Below, piece by piece: positions 42,844 to 52,063 of a stretch of 64,000 bases of DNA (position 1 is the stretch's first letter; each line of letters opens with the position of its first letter). Under the pieces are notes generated by a model. It ran no database searches, was not told the DNA's origin, and was given only the letters and a program-made list of their open reading frames with translations. A program made the translations under genes and the position numbers. This stretch comes from Clostridiales bacterium. Lineage in GTDB: Bacteria; Bacillota; Clostridia; Christensenellales; Aristaeellaceae. The stretch covers positions 1 to 64,000 of the forward strand of contig SVGL01000004.1 of NCBI GenBank assembly GCA_015056325.1. The letters are read 5' to 3'.

Positions 42844-42928
42844 CTGAACCACTGATGTATTTGCAATGAATATAACAAAAACGTGTCAAAAATAACAAAA
42901 CGTTGAGTAAAGTGTTGCGTTGTGAACG

Positions 42929-42957
42929 TTGCGGAAAAAGCGGATAAGATGTATAAT
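42929..42957 (+). promoter_or_regulatory. Promoter of the sigma factor / peptide export operon
   Basis: TTGCGG (42929-42934), 17-bp spacer, TATAAT (42952-42957), about 63 bp before the sigma factor ATG. The region around it is AT-rich compared with the rest of the window. Confidence 0.6.
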
Positions 42958-43020
42958 ATTCCAAATATACAGGCTTTTTTTGTCGTGCAAAAGAAATGGT
43001 CAGAGGAGGGCGCAGCGCAT

Positions 43021-43533
43021 ATGAGCGAGGTGCAGATCCGGGTGGAATTTGAGGATTTTTATCGCGAGAATTATCGGAAAGTGCTCATGTATTTGTGCAA
43101 ACACGGCATGCGGACGGATGATGCTGCCGATATGACGCATGACATCTTTGTGTATTGCTGGAATAAGTGGGACAGCTATGATCCAAGCAAGAGTGCGCCC
43201 AGCACCTGGCTGTTCATGATTGTGCGCTGCCGGTTCAAAAACTACCTGCGCGGCCGCAGGGAGAGTGTGGATATCGACGAGCTCTCCGGCGTGCTGGCGG
43301 ATGAAAATGCAACCGATATGGATCGGGCCATGTACCTGACGCAGCTGCGTGAAGAGCTGGCAGTGGCACTGGAGCAGCTGCCGGAGGTGCCGCGGCAGAT
43401 TGTGATTCTGCGGTATTTCAAGAACCTGTCCTGGGAGGAGACGGCATTGCGGGTGGGCGTGAGCCAGGGCAATGCCCGCGTGATCCTGTCACGGACGCTC
43501 AAAAAACTGGAAGCATTGCTGCAAACTGCTTGA
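43021..43533 (+). CDS. ECF-type RNA polymerase sigma factor
   Basis: 170 aa. Region 2 (about 10-80) with FEDFYRENYRKVLMYL and the -10 recognition stretch DMTHDIFVYCWNKW; region 4 (about 110-165) with LPEVPRQIVILRYFKNLSWEE and a helix-turn-helix GVSQGNARVILSRTLKKLE. No region 3, as in ECF sigmas. First gene of a long operon for peptide export and phospho-signalling; no membrane anti-sigma gene is adjacent, but a STAS-FHA protein is encoded downstream. The ATG at 43021 follows GAGGAGGG; longer in-frame starts overlap the promoter. It may drive the precursor peptide promoters. Confidence 0.88.
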   Translation: MSEVQIRVEFEDFYRENYRKVLMYLCKHGMRTDDAADMTHDIFVYCWNKWDSYDPSKSAPSTWLFMIVRCRFKNYLRGRRESVDIDELSGVLADENATDMDRAMYLTQLREELAVALEQLPEVPRQIVILRYFKNLSWEETALRVGVSQGNARVILSRTLKKLEALLQTA

Positions 43534-43545
43534 TGAGGTGATCGT

Positions 43546-44436
43546 ATGGCTGATCTGTACAGAAAGTCCGCGCTGGAGAAGATTTCCAACCCTGAACAGC
43601 TGGACAAGGCCCTGGTGGTGACCAGTCCGCTTTCCTGGCTGGCCCTAGTGGCGGTGACGCTGATCCTGGTGGTGACGGTTGTGTGGTCCATCGTGGGCCG
43701 CATCCCGGAGACGCTGACGCTGGGCGGATATGTGGTGGCCGGCAACGGCAATGTGAGCGCCGTTTATTCCGATTGGACTGGTGTTGTTCAGAAAGTCCAT
43801 GTGCACAAGGGCGACCTGATTTACGATAAGTCGCCGTTGGTGGATATTATGTTGCCCGATGGTAACCTAAAAACGATTGAGTCCGTTATGAATGGTCGTG
43901 TGACCACTGTGGCGGTGCAGGAAAGACAGGAACCGAGCAGCGGCTCGCTCATTCTGTATTTTGCACCGACGGACGGCAAGCTGAATCAGGCGAACGGTCA
44001 GCCTGTGCTGCGAAATCAGCTGGTGGTCTGCTATGTTCCTTCAAAGGCTGGCAGCGACATGTCCGGTCAGCTGCAGAAGGGTAATCGTGTGCATCTGACC
44101 CCTGCGGGCGAGAATAGTCAGTCTGCTGGTCACATGATGGGCACGGTTTTGTGTGTGGAGAAGTACGACGCCTCGCAGGATAGCGTGAAGCTGGTGACTG
44201 GTAGCGAACAGGCTTACAGCGATAACGCCGGCAACGGTGCGATCAAGGCAGTCGTTGTCCTGCTGGATGAACGCCAGGACGGCACCCCCGGCAAAAACCC
44301 CTATGTCTGGTCCAATCCCAAGGGACAGAATCTGACGGTGGATAACGGCGATACCTTCACTGTGCGCATCATCGTCAAGGAAGTGCGGCCGATTGAGAAG
44401 CTCTTTGCCAAGATCGGCGAAGTGTTGGGGTGGTAA
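43546..44436 (+). CDS. NHLM-type exporter: HlyD-like membrane fusion protein
   Basis: 296 aa. Short cytoplasmic start, one transmembrane helix (about 30-52), then an extracellular part with the biotinyl-lipoyl-like hairpin signature SDWTGVVQKVHVHKGDLIY and a C-terminal beta region. The family normally stands with two ABC transporters in NHLM bacteriocin clusters, exactly as here (ABC genes 3 bp and 2.2 kb downstream). It probably forms the extracellular extension of the exporter. ATG preceded by TGAGGTG. It lacks the long coiled coil of Gram-negative HlyD, as expected for a Gram-positive envelope. Confidence 0.85.
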   Translation: MADLYRKSALEKISNPEQLDKALVVTSPLSWLALVAVTLILVVTVVWSIVGRIPETLTLGGYVVAGNGNVSAVYSDWTGVVQKVHVHKGDLIYDKSPLVDIMLPDGNLKTIESVMNGRVTTVAVQERQEPSSGSLILYFAPTDGKLNQANGQPVLRNQLVVCYVPSKAGSDMSGQLQKGNRVHLTPAGENSQSAGHMMGTVLCVEKYDASQDSVKLVTGSEQAYSDNAGNGAIKAVVVLLDERQDGTPGKNPYVWSNPKGQNLTVDNGDTFTVRIIVKEVRPIEKLFAKIGEVLGW

Positions 44437-44439
44437 GCA

Positions 44440-46587
44440 ATGAAGAGCAATTACCGGAAAACGCCGGTCATCTATCAGATGGAAGCCACCGAGTGCGGCG
44501 CGGCTTCGCTGTCGATGGTCTTTGCCTACTATGGGCGCTATATGCCCCTGGAGGAGATGCGCGTGGAGACCGGCGTCTCCCGCGATGGCTGCAATGCGGC
44601 CAATATCATCCGCGCCGCCCGTAAATACGGCCTGGAGGGCAAGGGACGCCGCTGTGAGCCGGACAAGCTTCGTACCCTCAGAACGCCCTGCATCCTCCAT
44701 TGGAATTTCAATCACTTTGTGGTGCTGGAAGGTTTCAAGGGAAAGGTAGCCTATATCAACGACCCGGCTGTGGGCCGACGCCGTGTCACCTGGGAGGAGC
44801 TGGATGACTGCTTCACCGGCGTGGTGCTGACCTTTGAAAAGACCCCTGCGTTCATAAAAAACAAGAAGAAGGACACCCTCGGGCGCTTCATCCGCGGCAG
44901 AATCCGCGGACAGTATGGCGTGATCTTCAAGCTCATGTACATCGGTATGCTGCTGGTGTTCCCGGGCCTTATTCTGTCGGTGCTGTCCCAGGTGTTTATT
45001 GATGACGTCCTGGGACGCGGCTTTACGGACTGGGTGGTCAAAATCCTCCTGGCGATGGGCGCGTGTGTGCTGCTGAAGATAGGCCTGAGCTATTATCGTG
45101 ACCTGATGCTGCAGAAGCTCAAGAGCAAGATGTCCCTGTTGTCTAGCTATGGCTTCCTGAGCCATCTGCTCAAGCTGCCCATGGTCTTCTTTGATCAGCG
45201 CTACCCTGGTGATCTGGTGGATCGCATGGGCAACAATGATGAGGTGAACGACTTCCTTGCCGGCGAACTGGCGGAAACGGTGCTGAACATTGGCATCGCG
45301 CTGTTCTATCTGGTTATCCTCCTGCTCTATGACTGGCGGCTGACCCTGGTGGGCATGATCTCGGTGGTGGTATGTATTGCCACGACGATCCTCAGCCGCA
45401 GGCGGATGGCGGATGCAAACATGAAGATGCAGATGACCGGCGGTAAGCTCTATGGCGCGCTGTGTGCGGGCATCGGCATCACTGACACCATCAAGGCCTC
45501 CGGCGTGGAGCATGAGTATGCCACGAAGATCCTGGGCTACCAGGCGAAGGTGGCCAACGATGAACAAAAGACCAACCGCTTCCAGCAGCTGATCGGCGTG
45601 ATCCCGGACGCTGCCAGCGCAGTGACGGACATCCTGCTGCTTCTGACTGGCGGTCTGCTGGTCATCAACGGCGAGATGACCACCGGTATGCTGGTGGCCT
45701 TTAACACGCTGTTTGACTCTTTTGCGGAGCCTGTTAATTCCCTGGTGAACTTTGCCAACAAGATTCAGGCGCTCAAGTCCAACATGAGCCGCGTGGAGGA
45801 TATCGTCAGCTATCCTGCGGATGATGAAGAAAACAGCCGGGAGGATGCAGCCATTCGCTACCGCAAGCTCAGCGGCCGGGTGGAACTGCAGGATGTGGCC
45901 TTTGGCTACAGCCGCCTCAAGCCGCCGCTGGTGGAGCATTTCGACTTCAGCCTTCTGCCGGGACAGTCCATCGCTTTTGTCGGTCCCTCCGGTTGCGGCA
46001 AGTCCACCGTGGGCAAACTGGTGTCCGGCCTGTATCACCCCTGGGAGGGCCGCGTGCTTTTTGATGGAAGCACCCGTGCTGACATTGCCAAGGAGGATCT
46101 GAACGCATCCATCCAGACCGTCAGCCAGAAGATCACCCTGTTCTCCGGCACCGTCAAGGACAACCTGACCATGTGGAATGACGCTATCCCCGAGGAGGAC
46201 ATGGTCCAGGCGGCCAAGGACGCCTGCATTCATGACTTTATTGTCTCCCAGCCCGGCGGGTATCAGTATATGCTGACGGAGAATGCCTCCAACCTGTCCG
46301 GCGGCCAGCGCCAGCGCATGGAAATTGCCCGCGCGCTGACCACCAACCCCACCATTCTGATCATGGATGAGGCCACGAGTGCTCTGGATGCGCTGGTGGA
46401 AAAGCAAATCCTGGATAATATCCGCCGCCGCGGCTGCACCTGCATCATCGTGGCGCACCGCCTCAGCGCCTTCCGTGACTGTGACCAGATCCTGGTCATG
46501 AAGCAGGGCAAGATTGTGCAGCGCGGCAACCATGAATCGCTGATCGATGTGGACGGTCTGTACCGTGACATGATCGGCAGTCTGTGA
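44440..46587 (+). CDS. NHLM-type ABC transporter with C39 leader peptidase
   Basis: 715 aa. Residues 1-135 are a C39 cysteine peptidase: Cys19 in ATECGAAS, His92 in FNHFVVL, Asp108 in INDPAVG, a complete active site. Membrane domain about 150-430 (six helices). ATPase domain about 470-715 with Walker A VGPSGCGKST, signature NLSGGQRQR, Walker B LIMDEATSALD and His-loop VAHRLS. This class cuts precursor leaders after a two-Gly-type site and exports the core. The precursors at 54088-55665 carry such sites, so they are the likely cargo. The gene starts 3 bp after the HlyD-like gene. Confidence 0.95.
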   Translation: MKSNYRKTPVIYQMEATECGAASLSMVFAYYGRYMPLEEMRVETGVSRDGCNAANIIRAARKYGLEGKGRRCEPDKLRTLRTPCILHWNFNHFVVLEGFKGKVAYINDPAVGRRRVTWEELDDCFTGVVLTFEKTPAFIKNKKKDTLGRFIRGRIRGQYGVIFKLMYIGMLLVFPGLILSVLSQVFIDDVLGRGFTDWVVKILLAMGACVLLKIGLSYYRDLMLQKLKSKMSLLSSYGFLSHLLKLPMVFFDQRYPGDLVDRMGNNDEVNDFLAGELAETVLNIGIALFYLVILLLYDWRLTLVGMISVVVCIATTILSRRRMADANMKMQMTGGKLYGALCAGIGITDTIKASGVEHEYATKILGYQAKVANDEQKTNRFQQLIGVIPDAASAVTDILLLLTGGLLVINGEMTTGMLVAFNTLFDSFAEPVNSLVNFANKIQALKSNMSRVEDIVSYPADDEENSREDAAIRYRKLSGRVELQDVAFGYSRLKPPLVEHFDFSLLPGQSIAFVGPSGCGKSTVGKLVSGLYHPWEGRVLFDGSTRADIAKEDLNASIQTVSQKITLFSGTVKDNLTMWNDAIPEEDMVQAAKDACIHDFIVSQPGGYQYMLTENASNLSGGQRQRMEIARALTTNPTILIMDEATSALDALVEKQILDNIRRRGCTCIIVAHRLSAFRDCDQILVMKQGKIVQRGNHESLIDVDGLYRDMIGSL

Positions 46588-46597
46588 GGTGAACGAA

Positions 46598-49183
46598 ATG
46601 AACAAGATTCTCGTCACCCCAACGCGCCCCTTTGAAACGGTCAATGAGTCTGTTCAGGACGCCTTCCTGGTTGTCAGCGGCATGGCGCTGGTGTTCATTG
46701 AGCAGGAGCTCAAGGGCGAAAAGCGCCGGACGAGCTGCATTGCGCAGGTGAGCGAAGGCCAGATGATTCCGGGCTTCCGCTTTTCCCGTGGAGAAGAACA
46801 GTGGGGCTTCTTTGTGGTTCCCCAGGGGGAAGAGCTGCAGCTGGAGCGTTATCCTGGCTTTGCCACCCGTCGCTTACAGCAGGGATTCCTCAGCCAGTGC
46901 GGCGTGACGGCTGCAGCCGGGGTGTCCTTTGAGGAAAGCATGACCGAAATTCTGCATGCTCAGGCCCTGGTGGAGTCGATCACCATTATCCAGACGCAGA
47001 AGGGCGGCCAGCAGCTGAAGGCTGGCACAGCGGATCAGATCAAGCGCGCCTTTGAGGGCGATATGATGCCCGCCCTCGGCGTGGATGCGCAGAAGGACCC
47101 TATGTACAAGGCGGTGGCCTATGCCTGCCACTCGGCAAAGATTCCCCTGGCTGCGAAGGAGAAGCTGGATCGGATCAGGGCGAAAAAGCTGACGGTGATG
47201 GACATCGCCAAGGCTTCTGGCTTCCTGTGCCGCGATGTGGTGCTGGAAAAAGAATGGTACCACAATGACTGCGGTGTGATCATCAGCGACTTGGACGGTG
47301 TGCCGGTGGCCTGCATCCCCAAGACCTCAGGCCGGTACTACCTGTACCGCAGCGACACGGGGGAGAAGGAACTGCTGGATAGAAAGACTGCTGCGGAGAT
47401 TAACCCCAAGGCGTTTGCCATCGGTCGTGCCCTGCCCAAGGGCAAGGTGAGCAAGAAGGATATTGTTTCCTTCGCCGTAAAGAGCGTACTGCCAGGCGAT
47501 ATCTTCTGGGTGGTACTGCTGGGCGTGGTGGGCGTGCTGATCGGCATGCTGCTCCCCACGCTGAACCAGCAGGTCTTTGACGAGTACATCCCCGTGGCAC
47601 AGACGTCGCCGCTGTTTTCCCTGTGCATGCTGATCCTGACATTCACCATCGGCAACCTGTTTTTCAGCATGACCAAGAGCCTGTCCGAGCACCGCATTTC
47701 CAGCCGGGTTTCTTATGATTTGCAGAATGCGATTTATTACCGTCTGTTCAGCATGCCGGAAGCCTTCTTTCGCAAGCATAGCAGTGCGGATCTGGCGCAG
47801 CGGATGATGGGCTTCGGCTCGGTTGCTGGCCAATTTGTTAATGCCGTTGTGGTGACCGGTGTTTCCACGCTGTTCTCCATGATTTACCTGTTCCAGATGA
47901 TCGGCTATTCCGGCAAGCTGACGGGGATCTCCCTGCTGATGGTGCTGGTGTATGTGGTGGCGGTGTTTGTTATCTCCCTGTGCTCCATGAAGCTCAATGC
48001 ATCCATCATGGAGGAGGATGGCGAGGCCACAGGCATGCTGTACCAGTTCCTCAGCGGCGTTGACAAGATCCGCATGGCCGGCTGCGAGCAGCGTGTGATC
48101 TATGAATACATGGTGCCTTACAGCTCGGTACAGGCCAAGGGAATCCGCAAGAACCGCATCGACAGCGTGGGTCAGACCCTGGGCGGCGTGATCTCCTCTG
48201 TTTTCTCCATGGTGCTGTATTACCTGATTGTCAACAAAAAGCTGGAGATTTCCATCGGCACCTTCATGGCCTTCAACTCGGCCTTCGGTGCGCTGTCTTC
48301 GGCGCTTTTGTCCTTTGCATCCACGGCAATTCAGCTCTATGCCACCAAACCCATGCTCAAGCGCATCAGTCCTATCCTGCAGGAAGCCACTGAGGGCAGC
48401 CGCACGGAAGGGGAAAGCACCATTCCCGGCGATATCTCGGGTGCGGTTTCGGTGCAGAATGTATCCTTTGCCTATGACAAGGACGGCCCCCTGGTGCTCC
48501 ATGACATTAATCTGGAGATCAAGGCCGGTGAGTATATCGGTATCGTCGGTCCGTCGGGCTGCGGCAAATCCACGCTGATGAAGCTGCTCCTGGGTTTTGA
48601 AACCCCGGACAAGGGCAGCGTCAGCTATGACAATTTCGACATGGCCAGCACGGATAAGCGGGAGATCCGCAAGCAGCTGGGCGTGGTGCTGCAAAACGGC
48701 GGCTTGATCAGCGGCAGCATCCATGAGAACATCACCATCACCAATCCCAAGGCTACCATGCGCCAGGTGCGCGAGGTGATCCGCAAGGTCGGCTTGAAAG
48801 AGGACATCGACGCGATGCCCATGGGTGTGCATACCATCGTCAGCGAGAGCGCCAGCATGCTCTCCGGCGGCCAGCAGCAGCGCATTCTGATTGCCCGCGC
48901 AATTATGAACAATCCCCAGGTGCTGCTCTTTGACGAGGCCACCAGTGCGCTGGACAACGTGACCCAGAAGATGGTCTGCGATAACCTGGACGCGATGAAC
49001 ATCACCCGTATCGTGATCGCGCACCGCCTGTCGACCATTGAGCATTGTGACCGCATCATCTTCCTCAACCGCGGCCGGATTGAGGAACAAGGAACCTTTG
49101 AGCAGTTGATGGCCAACCGGGGTATGTTCTACCAGATGGCTATCCGTCAGCTGCACGGAGACGAGGAGGAAGAGTACGAATGA
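46598..49183 (+). CDS. NHLM-type ABC transporter, second ATPase without peptidase
   Basis: 861 aa. The first about 280 residues form a soluble N-terminal region typical of this second NHLM transporter and contain no C39 active site; its function is not known. Membrane domain about 300-570 with six helices. ATPase domain about 610-861 with GPSGCGKST, MLSGGQQQR, LLFDEATSALD and IAHRLS. It likely forms a heteromer or tandem pump with the preceding transporter. The ATG at 46598 is preferred (GTGAGGTG seven bases before). The stop overlaps the next gene start by four bases. Confidence 0.92.
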   Translation: MNKILVTPTRPFETVNESVQDAFLVVSGMALVFIEQELKGEKRRTSCIAQVSEGQMIPGFRFSRGEEQWGFFVVPQGEELQLERYPGFATRRLQQGFLSQCGVTAAAGVSFEESMTEILHAQALVESITIIQTQKGGQQLKAGTADQIKRAFEGDMMPALGVDAQKDPMYKAVAYACHSAKIPLAAKEKLDRIRAKKLTVMDIAKASGFLCRDVVLEKEWYHNDCGVIISDLDGVPVACIPKTSGRYYLYRSDTGEKELLDRKTAAEINPKAFAIGRALPKGKVSKKDIVSFAVKSVLPGDIFWVVLLGVVGVLIGMLLPTLNQQVFDEYIPVAQTSPLFSLCMLILTFTIGNLFFSMTKSLSEHRISSRVSYDLQNAIYYRLFSMPEAFFRKHSSADLAQRMMGFGSVAGQFVNAVVVTGVSTLFSMIYLFQMIGYSGKLTGISLLMVLVYVVAVFVISLCSMKLNASIMEEDGEATGMLYQFLSGVDKIRMAGCEQRVIYEYMVPYSSVQAKGIRKNRIDSVGQTLGGVISSVFSMVLYYLIVNKKLEISIGTFMAFNSAFGALSSALLSFASTAIQLYATKPMLKRISPILQEATEGSRTEGESTIPGDISGAVSVQNVSFAYDKDGPLVLHDINLEIKAGEYIGIVGPSGCGKSTLMKLLLGFETPDKGSVSYDNFDMASTDKREIRKQLGVVLQNGGLISGSIHENITITNPKATMRQVREVIRKVGLKEDIDAMPMGVHTIVSESASMLSGGQQQRILIARAIMNNPQVLLFDEATSALDNVTQKMVCDNLDAMNITRIVIAHRLSTIEHCDRIIFLNRGRIEEQGTFEQLMANRGMFYQMAIRQLHGDEEEEYE

Positions 49184-50397
49184 GCCAGCGAAGCGCAGGC
49201 AACAACTGGATCATATATACCACGGCAGACGGCGCAACGCTTGCGGTGGATCAGGCGGAGAAGAATCAGTCTGCCATTTGGTGGCTCAGCGGCGTGGCCC
49301 GCGGTGACATCTGTCAGCAGCTGGAGGCTGATTTGCAGGCGTGTGCAGCCCGGATGGATCTGCTGGTGCTGGTGCTCAAGGATGTTACCGATATCAGCAG
49401 CGAGTGCCTGCAGATGCTTGTGCGCCTGCAAAAGGAAGTGCTGGATTGTACCGATGGCGAGCTGCGGCTGGTCAATGCTGGCGGTGCAGTGGCGGAAAAG
49501 CTGACCCGGCTGCGCGTCCATCTGGCGCTGAATGTGACAGAGGAAACCCTGGAGCAGCCCAAGACAGATCGTCCGGCGGTTGATACAGCGGGGAAAAAAT
49601 CGGTTAGGCACGAGCTGTTCACTGATTACGCCGCTGTGGAGCAGCAGGAAACTGCAGCGCAGCAGACCACCCCGGAACAGGAAGCGCCCGCCACGCCTGT
49701 GGAATCCGGCCTACTGGTGAAGTCCAGCGAGTCGGATGGTGCAGCGACGAAGTGGATGCTGATTGACCATAGAAATGGAACCATTTACCGCGGCGGCAGG
49801 TCGGAAGTGGTAATCGGCCGCCTGCAGGAGTGCGATATCACCCTGCCGATGCCGTCTATCAGCCGCAGCCATGTGAAAATCACCTTCCGCGAGGACAAGT
49901 GGTGGGTGGAGGATCTGAACTCCAAGTTCGGCACCAAGGTGGATGGTCAACTGCTGACTGCCAATACCCCTGTGGCGCTGGCGCGGCGCACGGCTTCCAT
50001 CCAGCTTTCCCGGTTCACCTTCGAGTGGGTATCAGGCGCTTGCTGCGCGTTGATTGATGCGCAGGAGGCTGCGCAAGGCCCTGTGGGTAAGCTGGTTCAT
50101 GAGGCCAGCGGTGAATCCGTGTGTATCGTGGGAAAACAGATGAAGATCGGCCGCCGGTATCTGCCTCAGGGGCACCAGTGGAACTGCTCCCAGGTGGTCA
50201 GCGGTGAACACGCTCAGATCTGCCGGGAGCAGGATGGCTGGTACCTTGTTGATCTGAACTCCAGGAACGGTACGTATCTGGATGATGCCAAGCTGACAGC
50301 AGATGTACCTGCCAAGCTGCAGGACGGTGCCCGGATCAGCCTGGGTATGATGGGCGAAAAGTTCCGCTGGATGGAAGGAAGAGGAGAGGAAGCTTGA
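49180..50397 (+). CDS. STAS-like domain fused to two FHA domains
   Basis: 405 aa, cytoplasmic. Residues 1-130 resemble a STAS/anti-anti-sigma fold (alternating strands and helices; LLVLVLKDVTDISSECLQML in the place of the phospho-switch helix). A variable linker follows. FHA1 (about 195-280) has VIGRLQECDITLP and SISRSHVKITF, the phospho-threonine binding residues Arg, Ser and His present. FHA2 (about 305-400) has KIGRRYL, VSGEHAQI and NSRNGTYLDD. FHA domains bind phospho-threonine made by Ser/Thr kinases, one of which is encoded 2 genes downstream. A STAS-FHA-FHA protein beside a sigma factor suggests phospho-dependent control of transcription or export; this is inference. Confidence 0.85.
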   Translation: MSQRSAGNNWIIYTTADGATLAVDQAEKNQSAIWWLSGVARGDICQQLEADLQACAARMDLLVLVLKDVTDISSECLQMLVRLQKEVLDCTDGELRLVNAGGAVAEKLTRLRVHLALNVTEETLEQPKTDRPAVDTAGKKSVRHELFTDYAAVEQQETAAQQTTPEQEAPATPVESGLLVKSSESDGAATKWMLIDHRNGTIYRGGRSEVVIGRLQECDITLPMPSISRSHVKITFREDKWWVEDLNSKFGTKVDGQLLTANTPVALARRTASIQLSRFTFEWVSGACCALIDAQEAAQGPVGKLVHEASGESVCIVGKQMKIGRRYLPQGHQWNCSQVVSGEHAQICREQDGWYLVDLNSRNGTYLDDAKLTADVPAKLQDGARISLGMMGEKFRWMEGRGEEA

Positions 50398-52043
50398 TGA
50401 ACCGTAAACACTGGATGATGCTGGCGGCGCTGCTGCTGTGCATCCCTCTCATGACGGGCTGCAACGCGATGGATGCGCAGGAGACCTCAGGTGATTTGTC
50501 TGTGCTGGATGCATCGACAGCACCGCCCATCGTGCAGGAACATGCGGCGTCCACCCAGCCGCCCCAGACGGAGAATACGGCCAACACAGCACCCAATGCC
50601 GGCCTGCGGACGGACGAGGCGTACAGGGAGGCGGAGGGTGTGGATCTGGGCGTTGCCTGGTATACGACCCGCTATGGTCAGGGGTATGAGCTGCACGTAA
50701 GCGGCACCGCCATCCCGGACCGCTGGATTAACAGTGTAGCCCACTTCACGAACAAGGACGGCAATGGCAACAACCTGATGAACCAGATTGTCTCTCTGGT
50801 GGTGCAGGATGATGTGATGAGCATTGGCGAGCGTGCCTTTGCCAACTGCAGCGAGTTGGAGTATGTCGAGCTGGGCGCCGGCCTGACCGGCATGGGCAAC
50901 CAGGTGTTCTTCGGCTGTCAGAAGCTGTACAAGGTGGAGTTTTCCGGCGCCGAGGTGCCTGCTGCCGCTTTGAAGGGTAACCAGGTAGTTCAGGCAGTAA
51001 GCATCCGCGGCGGATGTACGTCTGTTGGCAAAGAAGCCTTCAGCGGCTGTACTGCGCTGAGCACTGTGGAGGGCGCAATGGCTGATTTGGTGCAGCTGGG
51101 GGAAGGCGCCTTCGCAGGCTGCACGGCGTTGACGGCAATGCCGGCGATGACCAGCCTGCACCAGTTGGGGGACAGCGCATTTGCAAAGTGTACTGCGCTG
51201 AAGGCGGCGCCGCACATGCCCGAACTGCGGCTGATGGGTGAGTATGCCTTCGCCGGCTGCACAGCGCTGCAGCATATTGCTTTCCCTGAGACGCTGATCA
51301 GCGTTGGGAACTACGCCTTTCAGAACTGCAGCGAGCTGCGGGAGATATCCTTCCCGGCATGGGGCGATCTGAAGGTAGGCAACAATGCCTTTGAAAAGTG
51401 CACCGCGCTCAGCACCGTCGTGCTCACCAAGGCTGTGTATGCCATAGGCAATGAAGGCTTCCGCGGCTGCAGCTCTCTGACCTCCCTGACGCTGGAGGGT
51501 CAGGACAGCCTGGGCAGCAATCTGCTCTCTGAATGCAGCAACGTGTTGGTGATTGTCAAGGGCCGTGTGCCTGCGGCGGCACTGAAGGACAGCGGCGCGG
51601 TCGTGGGAGTCAGCTTTGAAGGGAATACGGTGATCCCTGCCCAGGCCTTCAGTGGCTGCACGGCGCTCAAGGAATTGAACTTCAGCGAGAAACAGCCGGT
51701 GCGGATCATCGGGGAAGAAGCCTTCTATGGCTGCACGGCGCTGGGCGCTGTGCAGCTTGGCGAGGGCCTGGAGGCGCTTGGCAGCCGTGCCTTTGCGGAT
51801 TGCACCAATATGACCGAAATCACCATGCCCCGCAGCCTGAAGAAGATCGGCTCGGCAGTGTTTGCCCGAGTTCAGGCGTTTGCAGAGGATCATCGGAAGA
51901 AGATCCGCTTTGCCGGCAGCGAGGCGGAATGGAACAAGGTGGAGAAGCCTGCCCAGAAGACTGGCGTCAGCTGGAGTGCAGGTATCACTGCCAGCGATAC
52001 AGCTACGCTTACGATTACTTATCTGAACCAGAAAAACCCCTGA
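50397..52043 (+). CDS. BspA-like leucine-rich repeat lipoprotein
   Basis: 548 aa. Signal peptide with lipobox LMTGC (lipidated Cys22), a Thr/Pro/Asn-rich linker to about residue 85, then about twelve LRR_5 repeats of 22-24 residues (about 130-500) with the core GxxAFxxCxxL, for example GEYAFAGCTALQHI. The C-terminal 40 residues form a beta-rich tail. BspA-type repeats bind proteins or glycans at the cell surface. In this operon it could be the sensor or target-recognition part of the exporter system. Start overlaps the FHA gene stop by one base (TGATGA); GAGGAGAGGA is the ribosome site. Confidence 0.87.
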   Translation: MNRKHWMMLAALLLCIPLMTGCNAMDAQETSGDLSVLDASTAPPIVQEHAASTQPPQTENTANTAPNAGLRTDEAYREAEGVDLGVAWYTTRYGQGYELHVSGTAIPDRWINSVAHFTNKDGNGNNLMNQIVSLVVQDDVMSIGERAFANCSELEYVELGAGLTGMGNQVFFGCQKLYKVEFSGAEVPAAALKGNQVVQAVSIRGGCTSVGKEAFSGCTALSTVEGAMADLVQLGEGAFAGCTALTAMPAMTSLHQLGDSAFAKCTALKAAPHMPELRLMGEYAFAGCTALQHIAFPETLISVGNYAFQNCSELREISFPAWGDLKVGNNAFEKCTALSTVVLTKAVYAIGNEGFRGCSSLTSLTLEGQDSLGSNLLSECSNVLVIVKGRVPAAALKDSGAVVGVSFEGNTVIPAQAFSGCTALKELNFSEKQPVRIIGEEAFYGCTALGAVQLGEGLEALGSRAFADCTNMTEITMPRSLKKIGSAVFARVQAFAEDHRKKIRFAGSEAEWNKVEKPAQKTGVSWSAGITASDTATLTITYLNQKNP

Positions 52044-52063
52044 ATGTTTGAGGAGGAACCCAC

